A stretch of 16,227 nucleotides of DNA from Candidatus Acidulodesulfobacterium acidiphilum. GTDB lineage: Bacteria; SZUA-79; Acidulodesulfobacterales; Acidulodesulfobacteraceae. Both the position numbers and the translations under genes were made by a program. Where the stretch lies: assembly GCA_008534395.1 (NCBI GenBank), contig SHMQ01000042.1, forward strand, positions 1 to 16,227, read 5' to 3'. Below the pieces are notes generated by a model. It did no database searches. It saw nothing but the letters and a program-made list of their open reading frames with translations, and was not told the origin of the DNA. How positions within the stretch are numbered: position 1 is the stretch's first letter; each line of letters opens with the position of its first letter. Positions 1-8,900 of the stretch are shown here, piece by piece.

Positions 1-825
1 CTTCTGCCTATTACGAAATCGATTCCGAAAGAAATGCTCGTTCTGGTAGATAAGCCTTTAATACAGTACGGCGTAGAAGAATGCATGGGAGCGGATATAA
101 CGGATATTATCATCATTACGGGTAGGGGAAAAACGGCTATAGAAGACTATTTCGACAGGTCTATAGAACATGAAATTTTACTTAAAGAAAAGGGCAAACA
201 TCATTTATTAAAGTCGGTAGATGAAATATCAAACCGCATCAGCCTTACTTATACGAGGCAAAAGGAAGCTTTGGGTCTGGGGCATGCGATTTTATGTTCG
301 CAAAATATGGTCGGCGAAGAACCTTTCGCCGTAGTGTTGAGCGACGACATCATAGATTCCGAAGTTCCCGTCATGAAACAGATGGTCGCTATATATAAAA
401 AATACAGATATTCCGTTTTGGCAGTTCAGCGCGTTAAAGACGAAGACGTGTCGAAATACGGAATAATCAGCGGTAAAGAAATTGAAAAAGGCTTGTACAG
501 CGTGGAAGATTTAGTAGAAAAACCAGATATTAAAGACGCTCCTTCCAATCTTGCAATAATAGGAAGATATATATTAATGCCGGATATATTCGACTTTCTT
601 AAAAATACCGCTCCAGGAAAAGGCGGCGAAATTCAGCTGACCGACGCCATAAAGTCTCTGCTTCAGATTCAGCCGGTTTATGCTTTGGAATTCAACGGCG
701 ACAGATACGACGGCGGCAACAAACTTGACCTTCTTAAGGCACAGATAATTTATGGTTTAAAAAACGACGAAATTAAAAAAGGTTTAATGGATTTTATTAA
801 AAAATCGGAATGGTGCAGGAATTAA
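1..825 (+). CDS. galU: UTP--glucose-1-phosphate uridylyltransferase, 5' truncated by window edge
   Basis: Makes UDP-glucose from UTP and glucose-1-phosphate in the cytoplasm, feeding LPS, capsule and nucleotide-sugar synthesis. The frame is open from base 1 and begins LLPITKSIPKEML, which matches the GalU N-terminal segment just after the nucleotide-binding GxGTRF motif. That motif and roughly 15-20 residues therefore lie outside the window. Visible family hallmarks are KPLIQYGVEE, the GLGHAIL segment, VEKP, the IIGRYIL strand and GGEIQLTDAI, all in the normal order. The methionine at 34 is internal and not the start. The stop is followed after 4 nt by the small heat-shock gene, so the two are probably co-transcribed. 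A related sugar-nucleotidyltransferase (such as RfbA-type) is less likely because GGEIQLTDAI is typical of GalU. Confidence 0.93.
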   Translation, partial: LLPITKSIPKEMLVLVDKPLIQYGVEECMGADITDIIIITGRGKTAIEDYFDRSIEHEILLKEKGKHHLLKSVDEISNRISLTYTRQKEALGLGHAILCSQNMVGEEPFAVVLSDDIIDSEVPVMKQMVAIYKKYRYSVLAVQRVKDEDVSKYGIISGKEIEKGLYSVEDLVEKPDIKDAPSNLAIIGRYILMPDIFDFLKNTAPGKGGEIQLTDAIKSLLQIQPVYALEFNGDRYDGGNKLDLLKAQIIYGLKNDEIKKGLMDFIKKSEWCRN

Positions 826-829
826 AATT

Positions 830-1297
830 ATGAAATTTTTTTATGAAGATGATGATTTAAGCAAAAAAATAATAAAATTTAGAAATGAAATAGAAAAGCT
901 TTTTCATAGTAATTTCGGTTTGTTTAACACGGAAGATTTGTCTTATTCTTTTAAAACAAATCCCGCAACATTCGCCCCCATAGATATCTATAACGACGAA
1001 AATATCCTGACCGTCGAAATCGAACTTCCAGGAATAAAAAAAGATAATATTATTATAGGTATCCACCATAACGTTCTAGTAATCAGATGGAAAGCCGAAA
1101 AGGCGGACAAAACCGAACCTGCGGTTAATTTTCACTGTTTAGAAAGAAGATTCGGCAGATTCGAGAAATTTGTTTTACTGCCAATCTCTCCCTTAAAAGA
1201 AAATACCAACGCTTCTTTATCAAACGGCGTTTTAAAAATAAGTTTCGATATGGGAGGTCTTTTCCTTAATTTTGATACTTTAATACCAGTCTCTTAA
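830..1297 (+). CDS. Small heat-shock protein, Hsp20/alpha-crystallin family
   Basis: An ATP-independent holdase that binds unfolding proteins in the cytoplasm and forms large oligomers. The 155-residue protein has an N-terminal arm of about 45 residues and then an alpha-crystallin domain at about 48-139. Within it are FAPIDIYNDE, the VEIELPGIKKDNI strand pair, and the diagnostic ASLSNGVLKISF (family pattern A-x-x-x-x-G-V-L). The tail LIPV near the C-terminus resembles the I-x-I/V oligomerisation motif. Length is normal for the family. AGGA lies about 10 nt before the ATG. The gene sits 4 nt after galU and just before lon, so a holdase and a protease are adjacent, which suggests shared stress expression. 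No sigma32-like promoter or CIRCE element is visible. Confidence 0.9.
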   Translation: MKFFYEDDDLSKKIIKFRNEIEKLFHSNFGLFNTEDLSYSFKTNPATFAPIDIYNDENILTVEIELPGIKKDNIIIGIHHNVLVIRWKAEKADKTEPAVNFHCLERRFGRFEKFVLLPISPLKENTNASLSNGVLKISFDMGGLFLNFDTLIPVS

Positions 1298-1313
1298 AAA
1301 ATTTAGAGTAATT

Positions 1314-1352
1314 ACGGCAAAAATATGATACAATAAATATATATATTGCCGT
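1314..1352. promoter_or_regulatory. Inverted repeat in the lon leader, possible operator
   Basis: ACGGCAA (1314-1320) and TTGCCGT (1346-1352) form a perfect 7-bp inverted repeat around a 25-nt AT-only-like spacer. The spacer holds -10-like hexamers TATGAT (1324-1329) and TACAAT (1329-1334). A protein bound to both arms would cover a promoter placed here. No good -35 hexamer is seen, so the promoter reading is weak. It is not CIRCE, whose half-site is TTAGCACTC. Confidence 0.35.
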
Positions 1353-1384
1353 TAAAACTAATGGCAACACCACAGGAGATACAT

Positions 1385-3886
1385 ATGAACAATAATTATA
1401 TAAACTTTTACGATTCCGAAAGTTTTTCCGAAAATTTGGGAAATAATCTCGGCGAAACGTCTATGGGAAGAGGGGAAAGCATAGAACAGCACGAACTTCC
1501 GGACGAAATTCAACTGCCTGAAGTACTTCCACTTTTACCCGTAAGAGATATAGTCCTTTTTCCGTTTATGATTATTCCTCTTTTCGTCGGAAGAGAAGCA
1601 TCAATAAAAGCTGTGGACGAAGCGCTTTCAAAAGACAGGCTTATATTGCTGTCAGCGCAAAAAGACATAATCGTCGAAGAACCTTCTCAGAACGATATAT
1701 ACGACATAGGCGTAGTCGCAATGATTATGAAAATGCTTAAGCTTCCGGACGGAAGGGTTAAAATTTTAGTCCAGGGACTGCTTAAAGCAAAAATTGAAAC
1801 GTTTGTCCAGATTAAACCTTTTTATTTAGTAAAAGCTTCTAAAATAAAAGAAGAGACCGTAACGGAAATTACGCCCGCCGTCGATGCCTTAATGAGAAAC
1901 GTTAAAGAGCAGCTTGAAAAATATGTTTCGCTCGGAAGGCTCCCTTCCCAGGATATTTTAATTATACTCGAAAATATTACCAACCCCGGAAGATTAGCCG
2001 ATATAGTAGCCTCCAACATGGGCTTAAAAATCGAAGAATCTCAGAAAATACTTGAAGATACCAACCAAATTGAAAGGCTTAAAAAAGTAAACGATATTCT
2101 TGCAAGAGAAATAGAAATTCTTTCAATGCAGGCCAAAATACAGTCTCAGGCGAAAGAAGAAATGACCAAAACGCAGAGAGACTATTTCTTAAGAGAACAG
2201 CTGAGGCAGATCAAACAGGAACTCGGCGAAACTGACGAAAAATCTCAGGAAATCAACGAACTGCAGGACAAAATTAAAGCGGCCAAAATGCCTGCCGAAG
2301 TTTTAAAAGAAGCGGAAAAACAACTTGCTCGGTTAGAATCTATGCATCAGGATGCCGCGGAAGCTTCGACTATTAAAACATATTTAGAATGGCTTTGCGA
2401 TATTCCTTGGTCTAAAAAAACAAAAGATAATCTCGATATTAAAACCGCAAGGGAAATTTTAGACGAAGACCATTACGACCTTGAAAAAATAAAAGACAGA
2501 ATCCTTGAATATTTAAGCGTAAGGAAGCTGAACAAAAAAATGAAAGGTCCGATACTTTGTTTTATAGGACCTCCCGGCGTAGGAAAAACTTCCCTCGGAA
2601 AATCTATAGCAAAAGCTATGAACAGGAAATTCGTAAGAATATCTTTGGGCGGCGTACATGACGAAGCCGAAATAAGAGGACACAGAAGAACTTACGTTGG
2701 AGCGCTTCCAGGAAGAATAATTCAGGGAATCAAACAGGCGGGAACTAATAATCCCGTATTTATGATAGACGAAATAGACAAAGTCGGCACTGATTTTAGA
2801 GGCGACCCTTCTTCTGCTCTTTTAGAAGTATTGGATCCGGAACAGAATTCCAGTTTCTCAGATCACTATTTAAACGTACCCTTCGACTTATCTAATGTCA
2901 TGTTTGTAGCAACCGCCAACGTTGCCGACACTATACCTTCTCCTTTAAGGGACAGGATGGAAATTATAAATCTTTCGGGTTATACCCAGGAAGAAAAGGA
3001 AAAGATAGCGGAAAAATACCTTATACCGAGGCAGATTAAGGAAAACGGTTTAAAAAATGAATATATCGAAATTAAACAGAGCGCCTTAAGAACTATTATT
3101 GCAGGGTACACGCGAGAGGCAGGTTTAAGAAATTTAGAAAGAGAGATAGGAACTGTATGCCGTAAAGTCGCGAGAAACATCGCCGAGAATAAAATAAAAA
3201 AATATATTATAACGGATAAAAACATACACAAATATCTTGGCGTAATTAAAATTTTACCGGACGAAGAAAGGCAAAAAGACGAAATAGGAGTAGCTACGGG
3301 ACTCGCTTGGACTCCTTACGGCGGCGAAGTGCTTTACATTGAAACGATATTGGTTAAAGGAAAAGGTGGGGTTTCGCTTACGGGACAGCTCGGCGACGTC
3401 ATGAAAGAATCGGCGCATGCAGCTGTCAGCTACGCAAGGTCTAAAGCCGACGAGTTAGGCATTAAAACCGATACTTTCGAAAAACACGATATACATATCC
3501 ACATACCTGAAGGGGCTATCCCTAAAGACGGTCCATCTGCCGGAATTACTATGGCGACCTCTTTAATTTCTGCGGTACTTAAAAAACCCGTTAGAAAAGA
3601 TATCGCTATGACCGGCGAAATTACGCTTAGAGGCAACGTTCTGCCTATAGGCGGATTAAAAGAAAAGTCGTTGGCGGCTTTGAGGGCTGGAATAAAAACA
3701 ATTCTTATACCCGAAAGAAATAAAAAAGATTTGGAAGATATTTCCCCGTTAGTTAAGAAAAATCTTAAATTTATTCCCGTTAAACATATGGACGAAGTAG
3801 TGAAATACGCTATAATCGGCGTAGATTCTAAGGAAACTTCAACAAATACTTACAAGAAAAAGGGTGATAGAAAAAGAAAAGTTTAA
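1385..3886 (+). CDS. lon: ATP-dependent protease Lon (La), S16 family
   Basis: A cytoplasmic AAA+ serine protease that unfolds and degrades damaged and regulatory proteins. From the ATG at 1385 it has 833 residues. The LON substrate-binding domain is at about 47-240 ([19 protein letters not shown]), followed by a coiled-coil. The AAA+ module has Walker A GPPGVGKT (395-402) and Walker B VFMIDEID (458-465). The protease domain carries Ser718 in PKDGPSAG and Lys761 in GGLKEK; their spacing of 43 equals that of E. coli S679/K722, so the protein looks active. A longer frame opens at a TTG (1346), but the ATG at 1385 has AGGAG (1374-1378) six bases upstream and is preferred. The N-terminal extension before the LON domain (about 45 acidic residues) and the basic tail are not conserved family parts. 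The 3' end overlaps thiL by 23 nt. Confidence 0.97.
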   Translation: MNNNYINFYDSESFSENLGNNLGETSMGRGESIEQHELPDEIQLPEVLPLLPVRDIVLFPFMIIPLFVGREASIKAVDEALSKDRLILLSAQKDIIVEEPSQNDIYDIGVVAMIMKMLKLPDGRVKILVQGLLKAKIETFVQIKPFYLVKASKIKEETVTEITPAVDALMRNVKEQLEKYVSLGRLPSQDILIILENITNPGRLADIVASNMGLKIEESQKILEDTNQIERLKKVNDILAREIEILSMQAKIQSQAKEEMTKTQRDYFLREQLRQIKQELGETDEKSQEINELQDKIKAAKMPAEVLKEAEKQLARLESMHQDAAEASTIKTYLEWLCDIPWSKKTKDNLDIKTAREILDEDHYDLEKIKDRILEYLSVRKLNKKMKGPILCFIGPPGVGKTSLGKSIAKAMNRKFVRISLGGVHDEAEIRGHRRTYVGALPGRIIQGIKQAGTNNPVFMIDEIDKVGTDFRGDPSSALLEVLDPEQNSSFSDHYLNVPFDLSNVMFVATANVADTIPSPLRDRMEIINLSGYTQEEKEKIAEKYLIPRQIKENGLKNEYIEIKQSALRTIIAGYTREAGLRNLEREIGTVCRKVARNIAENKIKKYIITDKNIHKYLGVIKILPDEERQKDEIGVATGLAWTPYGGEVLYIETILVKGKGGVSLTGQLGDVMKESAHAAVSYARSKADELGIKTDTFEKHDIHIHIPEGAIPKDGPSAGITMATSLISAVLKKPVRKDIAMTGEITLRGNVLPIGGLKEKSLAALRAGIKTILIPERNKKDLEDISPLVKKNLKFIPVKHMDEVVKYAIIGVDSKETSTNTYKKKGDRKRKV

Positions 3887-4901
3887 CGAGTCGGAATTAA
3901 TAAAATACATAGAAAAAGCCGGCTTAGAAACTCAAGACTTTAATAAAAATTTAATAGTAGAATCTATCGGGGATGACTGCGCCGTTATAGAAGATAAAAA
4001 TAAAATTCTTCTAAGCTCCGACAATATTACGGAAAACGTTCATTTTAGTTTTGATTTGTATGATTTTCGAGAAATAGGCAAAAAATCTTTTCTCGTAAAT
4101 CTTAGCGATATAGCGGCTATGGGCGGAATTCCCCGATTGTTTCTTATGTCCCTTTTTATTCCTCCATACTTATGCACGTCCGATATTAAATCCCTTATTA
4201 AAGGCGTTATAGAAGAAGCAAAAAAATATGAGGTATCCCTTATAGGCGGAAATATTTCTTCTGCATCCGAACTTTCGGTGTCTATAACTATTATAGGAGA
4301 CTGCGAAAGCGCAGGCATTAAAAGATTCGGCTCAAAAAAGGGGGATGCGGTCTATGTATCCGGAGAAATCGGAAACTCATGGATGGCTTTTTATCTTAAT
4401 TCCAATAAAGATTATATATTTAAAAACAAAACAAGGCTTAAATCATCAGATAAAAAATTAATAACGGATTTTATAAAAAAATATAAACTGCCTAAACCAA
4501 GAATAAACTTAGGCAGAAAATTATTTACAAAAAATCTTGCCGGCTCTTTAACGGATATAAGCGACGGTATCTACAAAGATATTTTTAACGTCGCGGGGGA
4601 AGGATGCGGATGCCGTATAAACGTCGAAGATATACCGGTAAACGACGGGCTAAAAAAAATTGCCGATATTTTGAATATAGAAAACTATTTCGACGATATA
4701 ATTTCTTTCGGCGAAGATTATGAACTTTTATGGACTTTCGACAGGGAATATACCCACAGCGAGCTTATGGAAATTAAAGACTCATGCGGAATCAATATAA
4801 AAAAAATCGGCTTTATAGACGAAAACTCCGCAAAACTTACCCTTATAAAAGGCGGTAAAGTTTTTATGCCTGAAAATCATACTTTTAGACATCTAGAATA
4901 A
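3864..4901 (+). CDS. thiL: Thiamine-monophosphate kinase
   Basis: Phosphorylates thiamine monophosphate to thiamine diphosphate, the last step of cofactor synthesis in the cytoplasm. The 345-residue protein has the PurM-like N-domain with [11 protein letters not shown] (33-42, metal and phosphate contacts), [11 protein letters not shown] (51-61), [10 protein letters not shown] (79-88) and GGNISSAS (128-135). The C-domain has [12 protein letters not shown] (229-240) and [10 protein letters not shown] (281-290). All are in the order expected for ThiL, which separates it from the related PurM, SelD and HypE. The start is a GTG inside the end of lon, giving a 23-nt overlap; no better start exists in this frame and the N-terminus has a normal length. 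The AAGG just before the GTG is too close to be an ideal ribosome site, so translation is probably coupled to lon. No TPP riboswitch is seen upstream. Confidence 0.92.
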   Translation: MIEKEKFNESELIKYIEKAGLETQDFNKNLIVESIGDDCAVIEDKNKILLSSDNITENVHFSFDLYDFREIGKKSFLVNLSDIAAMGGIPRLFLMSLFIPPYLCTSDIKSLIKGVIEEAKKYEVSLIGGNISSASELSVSITIIGDCESAGIKRFGSKKGDAVYVSGEIGNSWMAFYLNSNKDYIFKNKTRLKSSDKKLITDFIKKYKLPKPRINLGRKLFTKNLAGSLTDISDGIYKDIFNVAGEGCGCRINVEDIPVNDGLKKIADILNIENYFDDIISFGEDYELLWTFDREYTHSELMEIKDSCGINIKKIGFIDENSAKLTLIKGGKVFMPENHTFRHLE

Positions 4902-5004
4902 TTAAGCAGTAATTAAATAATATCGGCAAAATTAAATTTAACATAATTATAAGATCCATCAAAACTTACAACAAGACTAATATATAAATATAACCGCATA
5001 AAAT

Positions 5005-5976
5005 ATGGATTTATTACTTTTTTTATTTTTATTCATTTTATTTCTGGTCGTATCTTCGGTTTTTTCAATTTCGGAGTCGTCGATATTTTCTCTTAATCAA
5101 ACAGATATAGACGAATTAAATTTAAGAAAAAAAAACAAAGTTATATTTTTAATAAGAAACTCGTCTATCTTTTTGGTAATAATTCTTATCGGAAATATGA
5201 CGGCAAACGTTATAACCGCAAGCATAGGGTCTATAATTTTAAATATTTATTTTAAAAATATTCCCGTAATTTATTCGATTATTTTTATATCGCTCATACT
5301 GATTATTATCGCCGAAATAATTCCAAAAATAGTAGCGTTAAAAAAACCGATAGAACTTTCTCTGTTTGTTTCTGAAATATTTTACGGAGTAGTATATTTT
5401 GCAGGGTCGTTTATACAAAAAACGGGACTTAAAGGAAAAAGGCTCCAGCTTAAAAAAGAAGAGTCCATATCTAACGAAGAACTCAGAACCATCATAGAAA
5501 TAGGCAAAAACGAGGGCGAGATTAAAGAAAAAGAATATGAATTCATAAAAAATTTCCTTAAACTTTCTTACTTGAAAGCCTCTAATATTATGACTAAAAA
5601 AGATGCCGTGTTTGAATTAGACGTCGGTACTCCGGTATCAGCCGCGGTAGAATTGATAGAATCTTATCATTTTTCGAGAATTCCGATATATTTTAGGGAA
5701 AAAGACAACATAATAGGGATAATTTTATCAAAAAACATACTGTCTAAAGTATATAATAAAAGCGAAGCAAAAAGAACGCTTAATTCCTTTATGATTAAGC
5801 CTTATTTTATTCCAGGCTCTAAAAATGCGCTGGAACTTTTCAGGGAACTGCAAAAGAAAAAAATCCATATGGCCGTAATAGTGGATGAATACGGAAAAAT
5901 GAAAGGCATAATTACGATGGAAGATCTGCTGGAAGAAATTTTCGGCGAAATAGAGGATGAATATGACGTTCAGTAA
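5005..5976 (+). CDS. CNNM/DUF21 and CBS-domain membrane protein, short form
   Basis: A member of the CorC/HlyC (CNNM) family, linked in bacteria to magnesium or cobalt efflux and often annotated as hemolysin. The 323-residue protein starts with a DUF21 membrane domain of about four hydrophobic segments (about 3-25, 53-78, 87-106, 117-136), including the family signature AEIIPKIVA (103-111). Two CBS domains follow (about 194-250 and 262-318, the second with VIVDEYGKMKGIITMEDLLEE). It stops right after CBS2 and lacks the C-terminal CorC_HlyC domain present in the next gene. No Shine-Dalgarno site is clear before the ATG. The gene ends 14 nt inside the following paralogue, so the pair is probably one operon and may form a complex. 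The transported ion cannot be read from sequence. Confidence 0.85.
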   Translation: MDLLLFLFLFILFLVVSSVFSISESSIFSLNQTDIDELNLRKKNKVIFLIRNSSIFLVIILIGNMTANVITASIGSIILNIYFKNIPVIYSIIFISLILIIIAEIIPKIVALKKPIELSLFVSEIFYGVVYFAGSFIQKTGLKGKRLQLKKEESISNEELRTIIEIGKNEGEIKEKEYEFIKNFLKLSYLKASNIMTKKDAVFELDVGTPVSAAVELIESYHFSRIPIYFREKDNIIGIILSKNILSKVYNKSEAKRTLNSFMIKPYFIPGSKNALELFRELQKKKIHMAVIVDEYGKMKGIITMEDLLEEIFGEIEDEYDVQ

Positions 5977-7219
5977 TATTTTAGCCGGCGCTTATATTTA
6001 TATTCCAGTTATTATAGGCGCAATAATTTTAGAAGGTTTTTTCGCAGGTTCGGAAATAGGCATCATAAGTTACGATAAAATAAAGATTAAGCATAAAGAA
6101 GCCGGCGGAAACAGGCTTGCAAAATTTTTGCTTGCAATGACAAGAAAACCTGAAAGCACTTTTTCTACATCTTTAATCGGAAATAATTTTGCATACACGA
6201 CGGCTACTATTCTTGCTACATCTATAATTTACGCATATGCAAAGTCTTACACTCCTATTATAGTCGCAGTTATTCTTACGCCTGTTATGGTTATTTTCGG
6301 AGAAATTATTCCAAAAATGATTTACAGGCGGCATGCAAACAGTCTTATGCTTAAAAGCATTCCGTTTATAGCTTTTTTTTCTTTAATTTTTTTTCCGATT
6401 AATATAATTTTCATCGGTTTTTCAAAAGTTTTAAATATAATATTTAAAAGCAAGTCCAAAAATGTTTTTCTGACTAAAGACGAACTTATAAAAGTACTAA
6501 CCATAAGCGGCAATATCGAAGAATTTAAAGAATACGACAAAAAAATAATAAAAAGAATATTCGAGTTCGGCGGTAAAACGGCAAAAGACGTTATGATTCC
6601 TTTAATAAACGTTATAGCTCTTAACGAAAACGACGGTATAGACAAAGCAAGGCAGATTTTTGCGGACACGAACTATTCCAGAATTCCCGTTTATTCGGAA
6701 CGAATCGATAATATTTCGAGTTTAGCTTTTGCTTTTGACGTATTTAATCCGAAAAACTCCGAAAAAGTCGTAGGGGAGATAGCAAAACCTGTTTTATTTA
6801 TTCCCGAAACACTAAAAATAACAAATATAATGCTGAAAATGCAAAAAAGCCGTCAGCAGATGGTCGTAGTAGTGGACGAGTACGGAGGCGCCTCCGGAAT
6901 AATCACTTTTGAAGATATTCTTGAAGAAATAGTCGGCGAAATAAGGGACGAAACCGACGAAGAAGTAGCGATGTACAAAAAAATAGGTAAAAATACTTAC
7001 CTGATAAATGCGAGGTTGACCTTAGACGAGTTGTCGGAGATTTTTAACTTAAGCGTCTTAAACAACGAAGAAGCGGAATATGAAACGGTGTCTGGTTTAA
7101 TAATGGACCGGCTTGGGCGCATACCCGTTTCCGGCGAAAAATTTACGATAGACAACATAAATTTCACGGTTTCCAAAGCTACAAGCAAGTCTATTAAAGA
7201 GGTAATAATAAGTTTCTGA
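5963..7219 (+). CDS. CNNM/DUF21-CBS-CorC_HlyC membrane protein (hemolysin/CorC family)
   Basis: Full-length paralogue of the preceding gene, 418 residues. The DUF21 membrane domain spans about 10-160 and holds EGFFAGSEIGIIS (24-36), SLIGNNF (70-76) and GEIIPKMIYRR (113-123), the conserved ion-pathway region of the family. CBS domains are at about 207-262 and 272-325 (VVVVDEYGGASGIITFEDILEE). A C-terminal CorC_HlyC domain (about 338-415) includes the INARLTLDELSEIF segment. The ATG at 5963 is chosen over the ATG at 5957 because GAGG (5953-5956) lies six bases before it but abuts the other. Translation is likely coupled to the upstream gene. The CBS domains of homologues bind adenine nucleotides; that is family knowledge, not seen here. 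Confidence 0.88.
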   Translation: MTFSNILAGAYIYIPVIIGAIILEGFFAGSEIGIISYDKIKIKHKEAGGNRLAKFLLAMTRKPESTFSTSLIGNNFAYTTATILATSIIYAYAKSYTPIIVAVILTPVMVIFGEIIPKMIYRRHANSLMLKSIPFIAFFSLIFFPINIIFIGFSKVLNIIFKSKSKNVFLTKDELIKVLTISGNIEEFKEYDKKIIKRIFEFGGKTAKDVMIPLINVIALNENDGIDKARQIFADTNYSRIPVYSERIDNISSLAFAFDVFNPKNSEKVVGEIAKPVLFIPETLKITNIMLKMQKSRQQMVVVVDEYGGASGIITFEDILEEIVGEIRDETDEEVAMYKKIGKNTYLINARLTLDELSEIFNLSVLNNEEAEYETVSGLIMDRLGRIPVSGEKFTIDNINFTVSKATSKSIKEVIISF

Positions 7220-7308
7220 TACGGCGCAGAAGAAGAAGTTGAAAAAAAGGTGTCGAAAAAGTCATCTATGTTATTTAATTTCTGAAACCCTTGCCAATTC
7301 CGCGTTTG

Positions 7309-7401
7309 AAAAAAGGTGTCAGATTTTTATTTATTTTCGAACGATGTATTTTATTACTCTATAAAAGCAATTCGAAAATAAATAAATCTGACACCTTTTT
7401 T
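7309..7401. repeat. Long AT-rich inverted repeat, REP-like; probable two-way terminator
   Basis: The left arm (7309-7341) and right arm (7371-7401) are complementary over 31 positions with one 2-nt bulge, around a 29-nt loop. The arms carry AAAAAAGGTGTCAGATTT at one end and its complement at the other, so both strands finish the stem with a T-run. It lies between the convergent ends of the CNNM gene and trxA and would stop transcription both ways. A direct copy of the outer segment, GAAAAAAAGGTGTC, sits at 7241-7254. The AAATAAATCTGACACC core looks like repeats often found scattered near REP-associated Y1 transposases; no transposase is in the window. Confidence 0.75.
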
Positions 7402-7423
7402 GTTTTTGTTTCCTTTTTTTGTT

Positions 7424-7759
7424 TTAGTTTCCTATAACTTTATCTATCAGCTGCTTAAAAGAACCTTTCGGAGCGGCTCCGACTATCTGGTCGGCTACCT
7501 GTCCTTTATTAAACAGAATGACTGTCGGTATGCCCCTTATACCGTATTTGCCGGGAATAATCTGATTTTCGTCGACGTTTACTTTGCCTACTTTAATTTT
7601 TCCGCTGTAATCGGAAGCTATTTCGTCTATTACAGGCGCAACGGCTCTGCAGGGAGCGCACCATACCGCCCAAAAATCGACTAAAACCGGTTTGTCGGAT
7701 TTTAAAACTTCCGATTCAAAATTTGAATCGGTAAAAGCTAAGACATTTTCTGAAGACAT
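7424..7759 (-). CDS. trxA: Thioredoxin
   Basis: A cytoplasmic dithiol-disulfide oxidoreductase that keeps protein thiols reduced and donates electrons to reductases. The 111-residue protein is a single thioredoxin fold: buried Asp28 in VDFW, active site WCAPC (33-37), and the cis-proline at 78 in GIPTVILF. The active site has Ala where classical thioredoxin has Gly (WCGPC); this variant is common in other thioredoxins and keeps both cysteines. The start has an excellent AAGGAGG (7769-7775) nine bases upstream. It begins 33 nt after the mrp stop on the same strand, so the two probably form one transcript, ending at the inverted repeat just downstream. No signal peptide is present. Confidence 0.95.
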   Translation of the reverse strand: MSSENVLAFTDSNFESEVLKSDKPVLVDFWAVWCAPCRAVAPVIDEIASDYSGKIKVGKVNVDENQIIPGKYGIRGIPTVILFNKGQVADQIVGAAPKGSFKQLIDKVIGN

Positions 7760-7792
7760 TTAGTAAATCCTCCTTAATAGATTTATATTTTT

Positions 7793-8767
7793 TTATGCAA
7801 CTACTCTCTGTTCAGCTCTTAAAACCAATGAATCGGATATCTTATTAAACACGCTCTGCACTTCCGGATGAATATCTTTCGTCATTATTGGTTCTCCTTT
7901 GTCGGAAAGTTCGCAGATTTCTTCTACTATCGGTATTTCTCCAAGGAAATTTACGCCGAGTTTTTCTGCAGCCGCTTTTGCTCCGCCGTGTTTAAATATA
8001 TCCGAACGTTTATTGCAGTGCGGACATATAAAATAGCTCATATTTTCGACGAGTCCAAAAACGGGAACGTTTACTTTATCGAACATAGCAAGAGCTTTCT
8101 TTGCGTCGATAAGGGAAATATCCTGAGGAGTCGAAACGACTATCGCAAAATTTATAGGAACCGTTTGAACTAAAGTAAGCTGAATATCGCCGGTGCCTGG
8201 AGGAAGGTCCACTACCAAAAAATCGATTTCTCCCCATTCGACGTCTTTTAAAAACTGTGTTATAACCTGCATTACTACCGGACCTCTCCAGATAGCAGGA
8301 GCGTCTTCAGGAATTAAAAACCCTAAAGACATAAGCTTAATTCCAAATTTTTCAAGGGGCACTATTTTATTGCTGGAAGTGAGGTCGGGTCTTTTATTTA
8401 TTCCCATCATCATAGGAATGCTTGGACCGTATAGGTCTGCATCTAAGAGCCCCACCTTTTTACCCTGCTTTGCCAGCGTTATCGCCAAGTTTACGCTAAA
8501 AGTAGATTTGCCTACGCCGCCTTTTCCGCTCGCGACCGCTATGATATTTTTAACTCCGCTTATAGGGGACTGTTCGTCAAATGGATTTTTGCTTTCATGA
8601 CCGTGTGCGCCGCCGCATCCGCATGAAGACCCTTCTTCTTCCTCTCCTCCGCCGCAACCACAGGAACCTCCTTCGTCGTCGCCGCTACCGCATCCGCAGG
8701 AATCCGCACCTTCTTCATAGTAGTCTTTATTTCCGTCCATTTCATCGTCTCTGTATTCGTTGTACAT
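7793..8767 (-). CDS. mrp: Mrp/NBP35-type Fe-S cluster carrier ATPase with Cys-rich N-terminus
   Basis: A P-loop ATPase of the Mrp/ApbC/NBP35 family that binds a bridging [4Fe-4S] cluster between two subunits and hands it to target proteins. Of 324 residues, the core has the deviant Walker A GKGGVGKST (81-89), DADLYGPSIP (109-118), DLPPGTGD (187-194) and the cluster-binding CPHC (248-251). The first 58 residues are unusual: three SCGCG blocks (23-27, 35-39, 48-52) separated by acidic and glycine linkers and then HGH. These six cysteines could hold an extra cluster or metal; that is inference. AGAGAGG lies five bases before the ATG. The gene heads a probable operon with trxA. The family's usual N-terminal DUF59 domain is absent. 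Confidence 0.93.
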   Translation of the reverse strand: MYNEYRDDEMDGNKDYYEEGADSCGCGSGDDEGGSCGCGGGEEEEGSSCGCGGAHGHESKNPFDEQSPISGVKNIIAVASGKGGVGKSTFSVNLAITLAKQGKKVGLLDADLYGPSIPMMMGINKRPDLTSSNKIVPLEKFGIKLMSLGFLIPEDAPAIWRGPVVMQVITQFLKDVEWGEIDFLVVDLPPGTGDIQLTLVQTVPINFAIVVSTPQDISLIDAKKALAMFDKVNVPVFGLVENMSYFICPHCNKRSDIFKHGGAKAAAEKLGVNFLGEIPIVEEICELSDKGEPIMTKDIHPEVQSVFNKISDSLVLRAEQRVVA

Positions 8768-8799
8768 AAATAACCTCTCTTGTTAAATTAATTAAATTT

Positions 8800-8829
8800 A
8801 TTATACTTTTTTAATATTTTTGCTTTTAA
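8800..8829 (-). promoter_or_regulatory. Candidate promoter for mrp-trxA
   Basis: On the minus strand a perfect -10 TATAAT (8800-8805) lies 18 nt after a weak -35 TTAAAA (8824-8829). Transcription would start near 8793, leaving a leader of about 25 nt that includes the mrp ribosome site. The -10 is good and the -35 poor, in a region that is almost all A and T, so chance matches are likely. Confidence 0.35.
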
Positions 8830-8854
8830 ATTTCTTAATGCGCTTTAGCTTTAG

Positions 8855-8880
8855 ATATTATATAAATATTTATATAATAT
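8855..8880. repeat. Perfect 26-bp AT-only palindrome
   Basis: Bases 8855-8867 are the exact reverse complement of 8868-8880, all A and T with no spacer. It lies 20 nt after the stop of the radical SAM gene and upstream of mrp. It could be a weak hairpin ending the former transcript or a protein-binding dyad near the mrp promoter. A T-rich tract does not follow directly on the minus strand. Confidence 0.5.
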
Positions 8881-8900
8881 TATTTATAGTATCATAATTT

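Noticed and set aside
1346-1384. Earlier TTG start for lon
   Set aside because: The TTG lies in the inverted repeat, lacks a ribosome site, and the ATG at 1385 has AGGAG at ideal spacing.
7220-7423. CRISPR-like arrangement because of repeated GGTGTC segments
   Set aside because: Only two direct copies with no regular spacers; the structure is an inverted repeat.
8193-8600. Plus-strand frame of 135 codons inside mrp
   Set aside because: Antisense shadow of the conserved ATPase; the conserved motifs are all on the minus strand.
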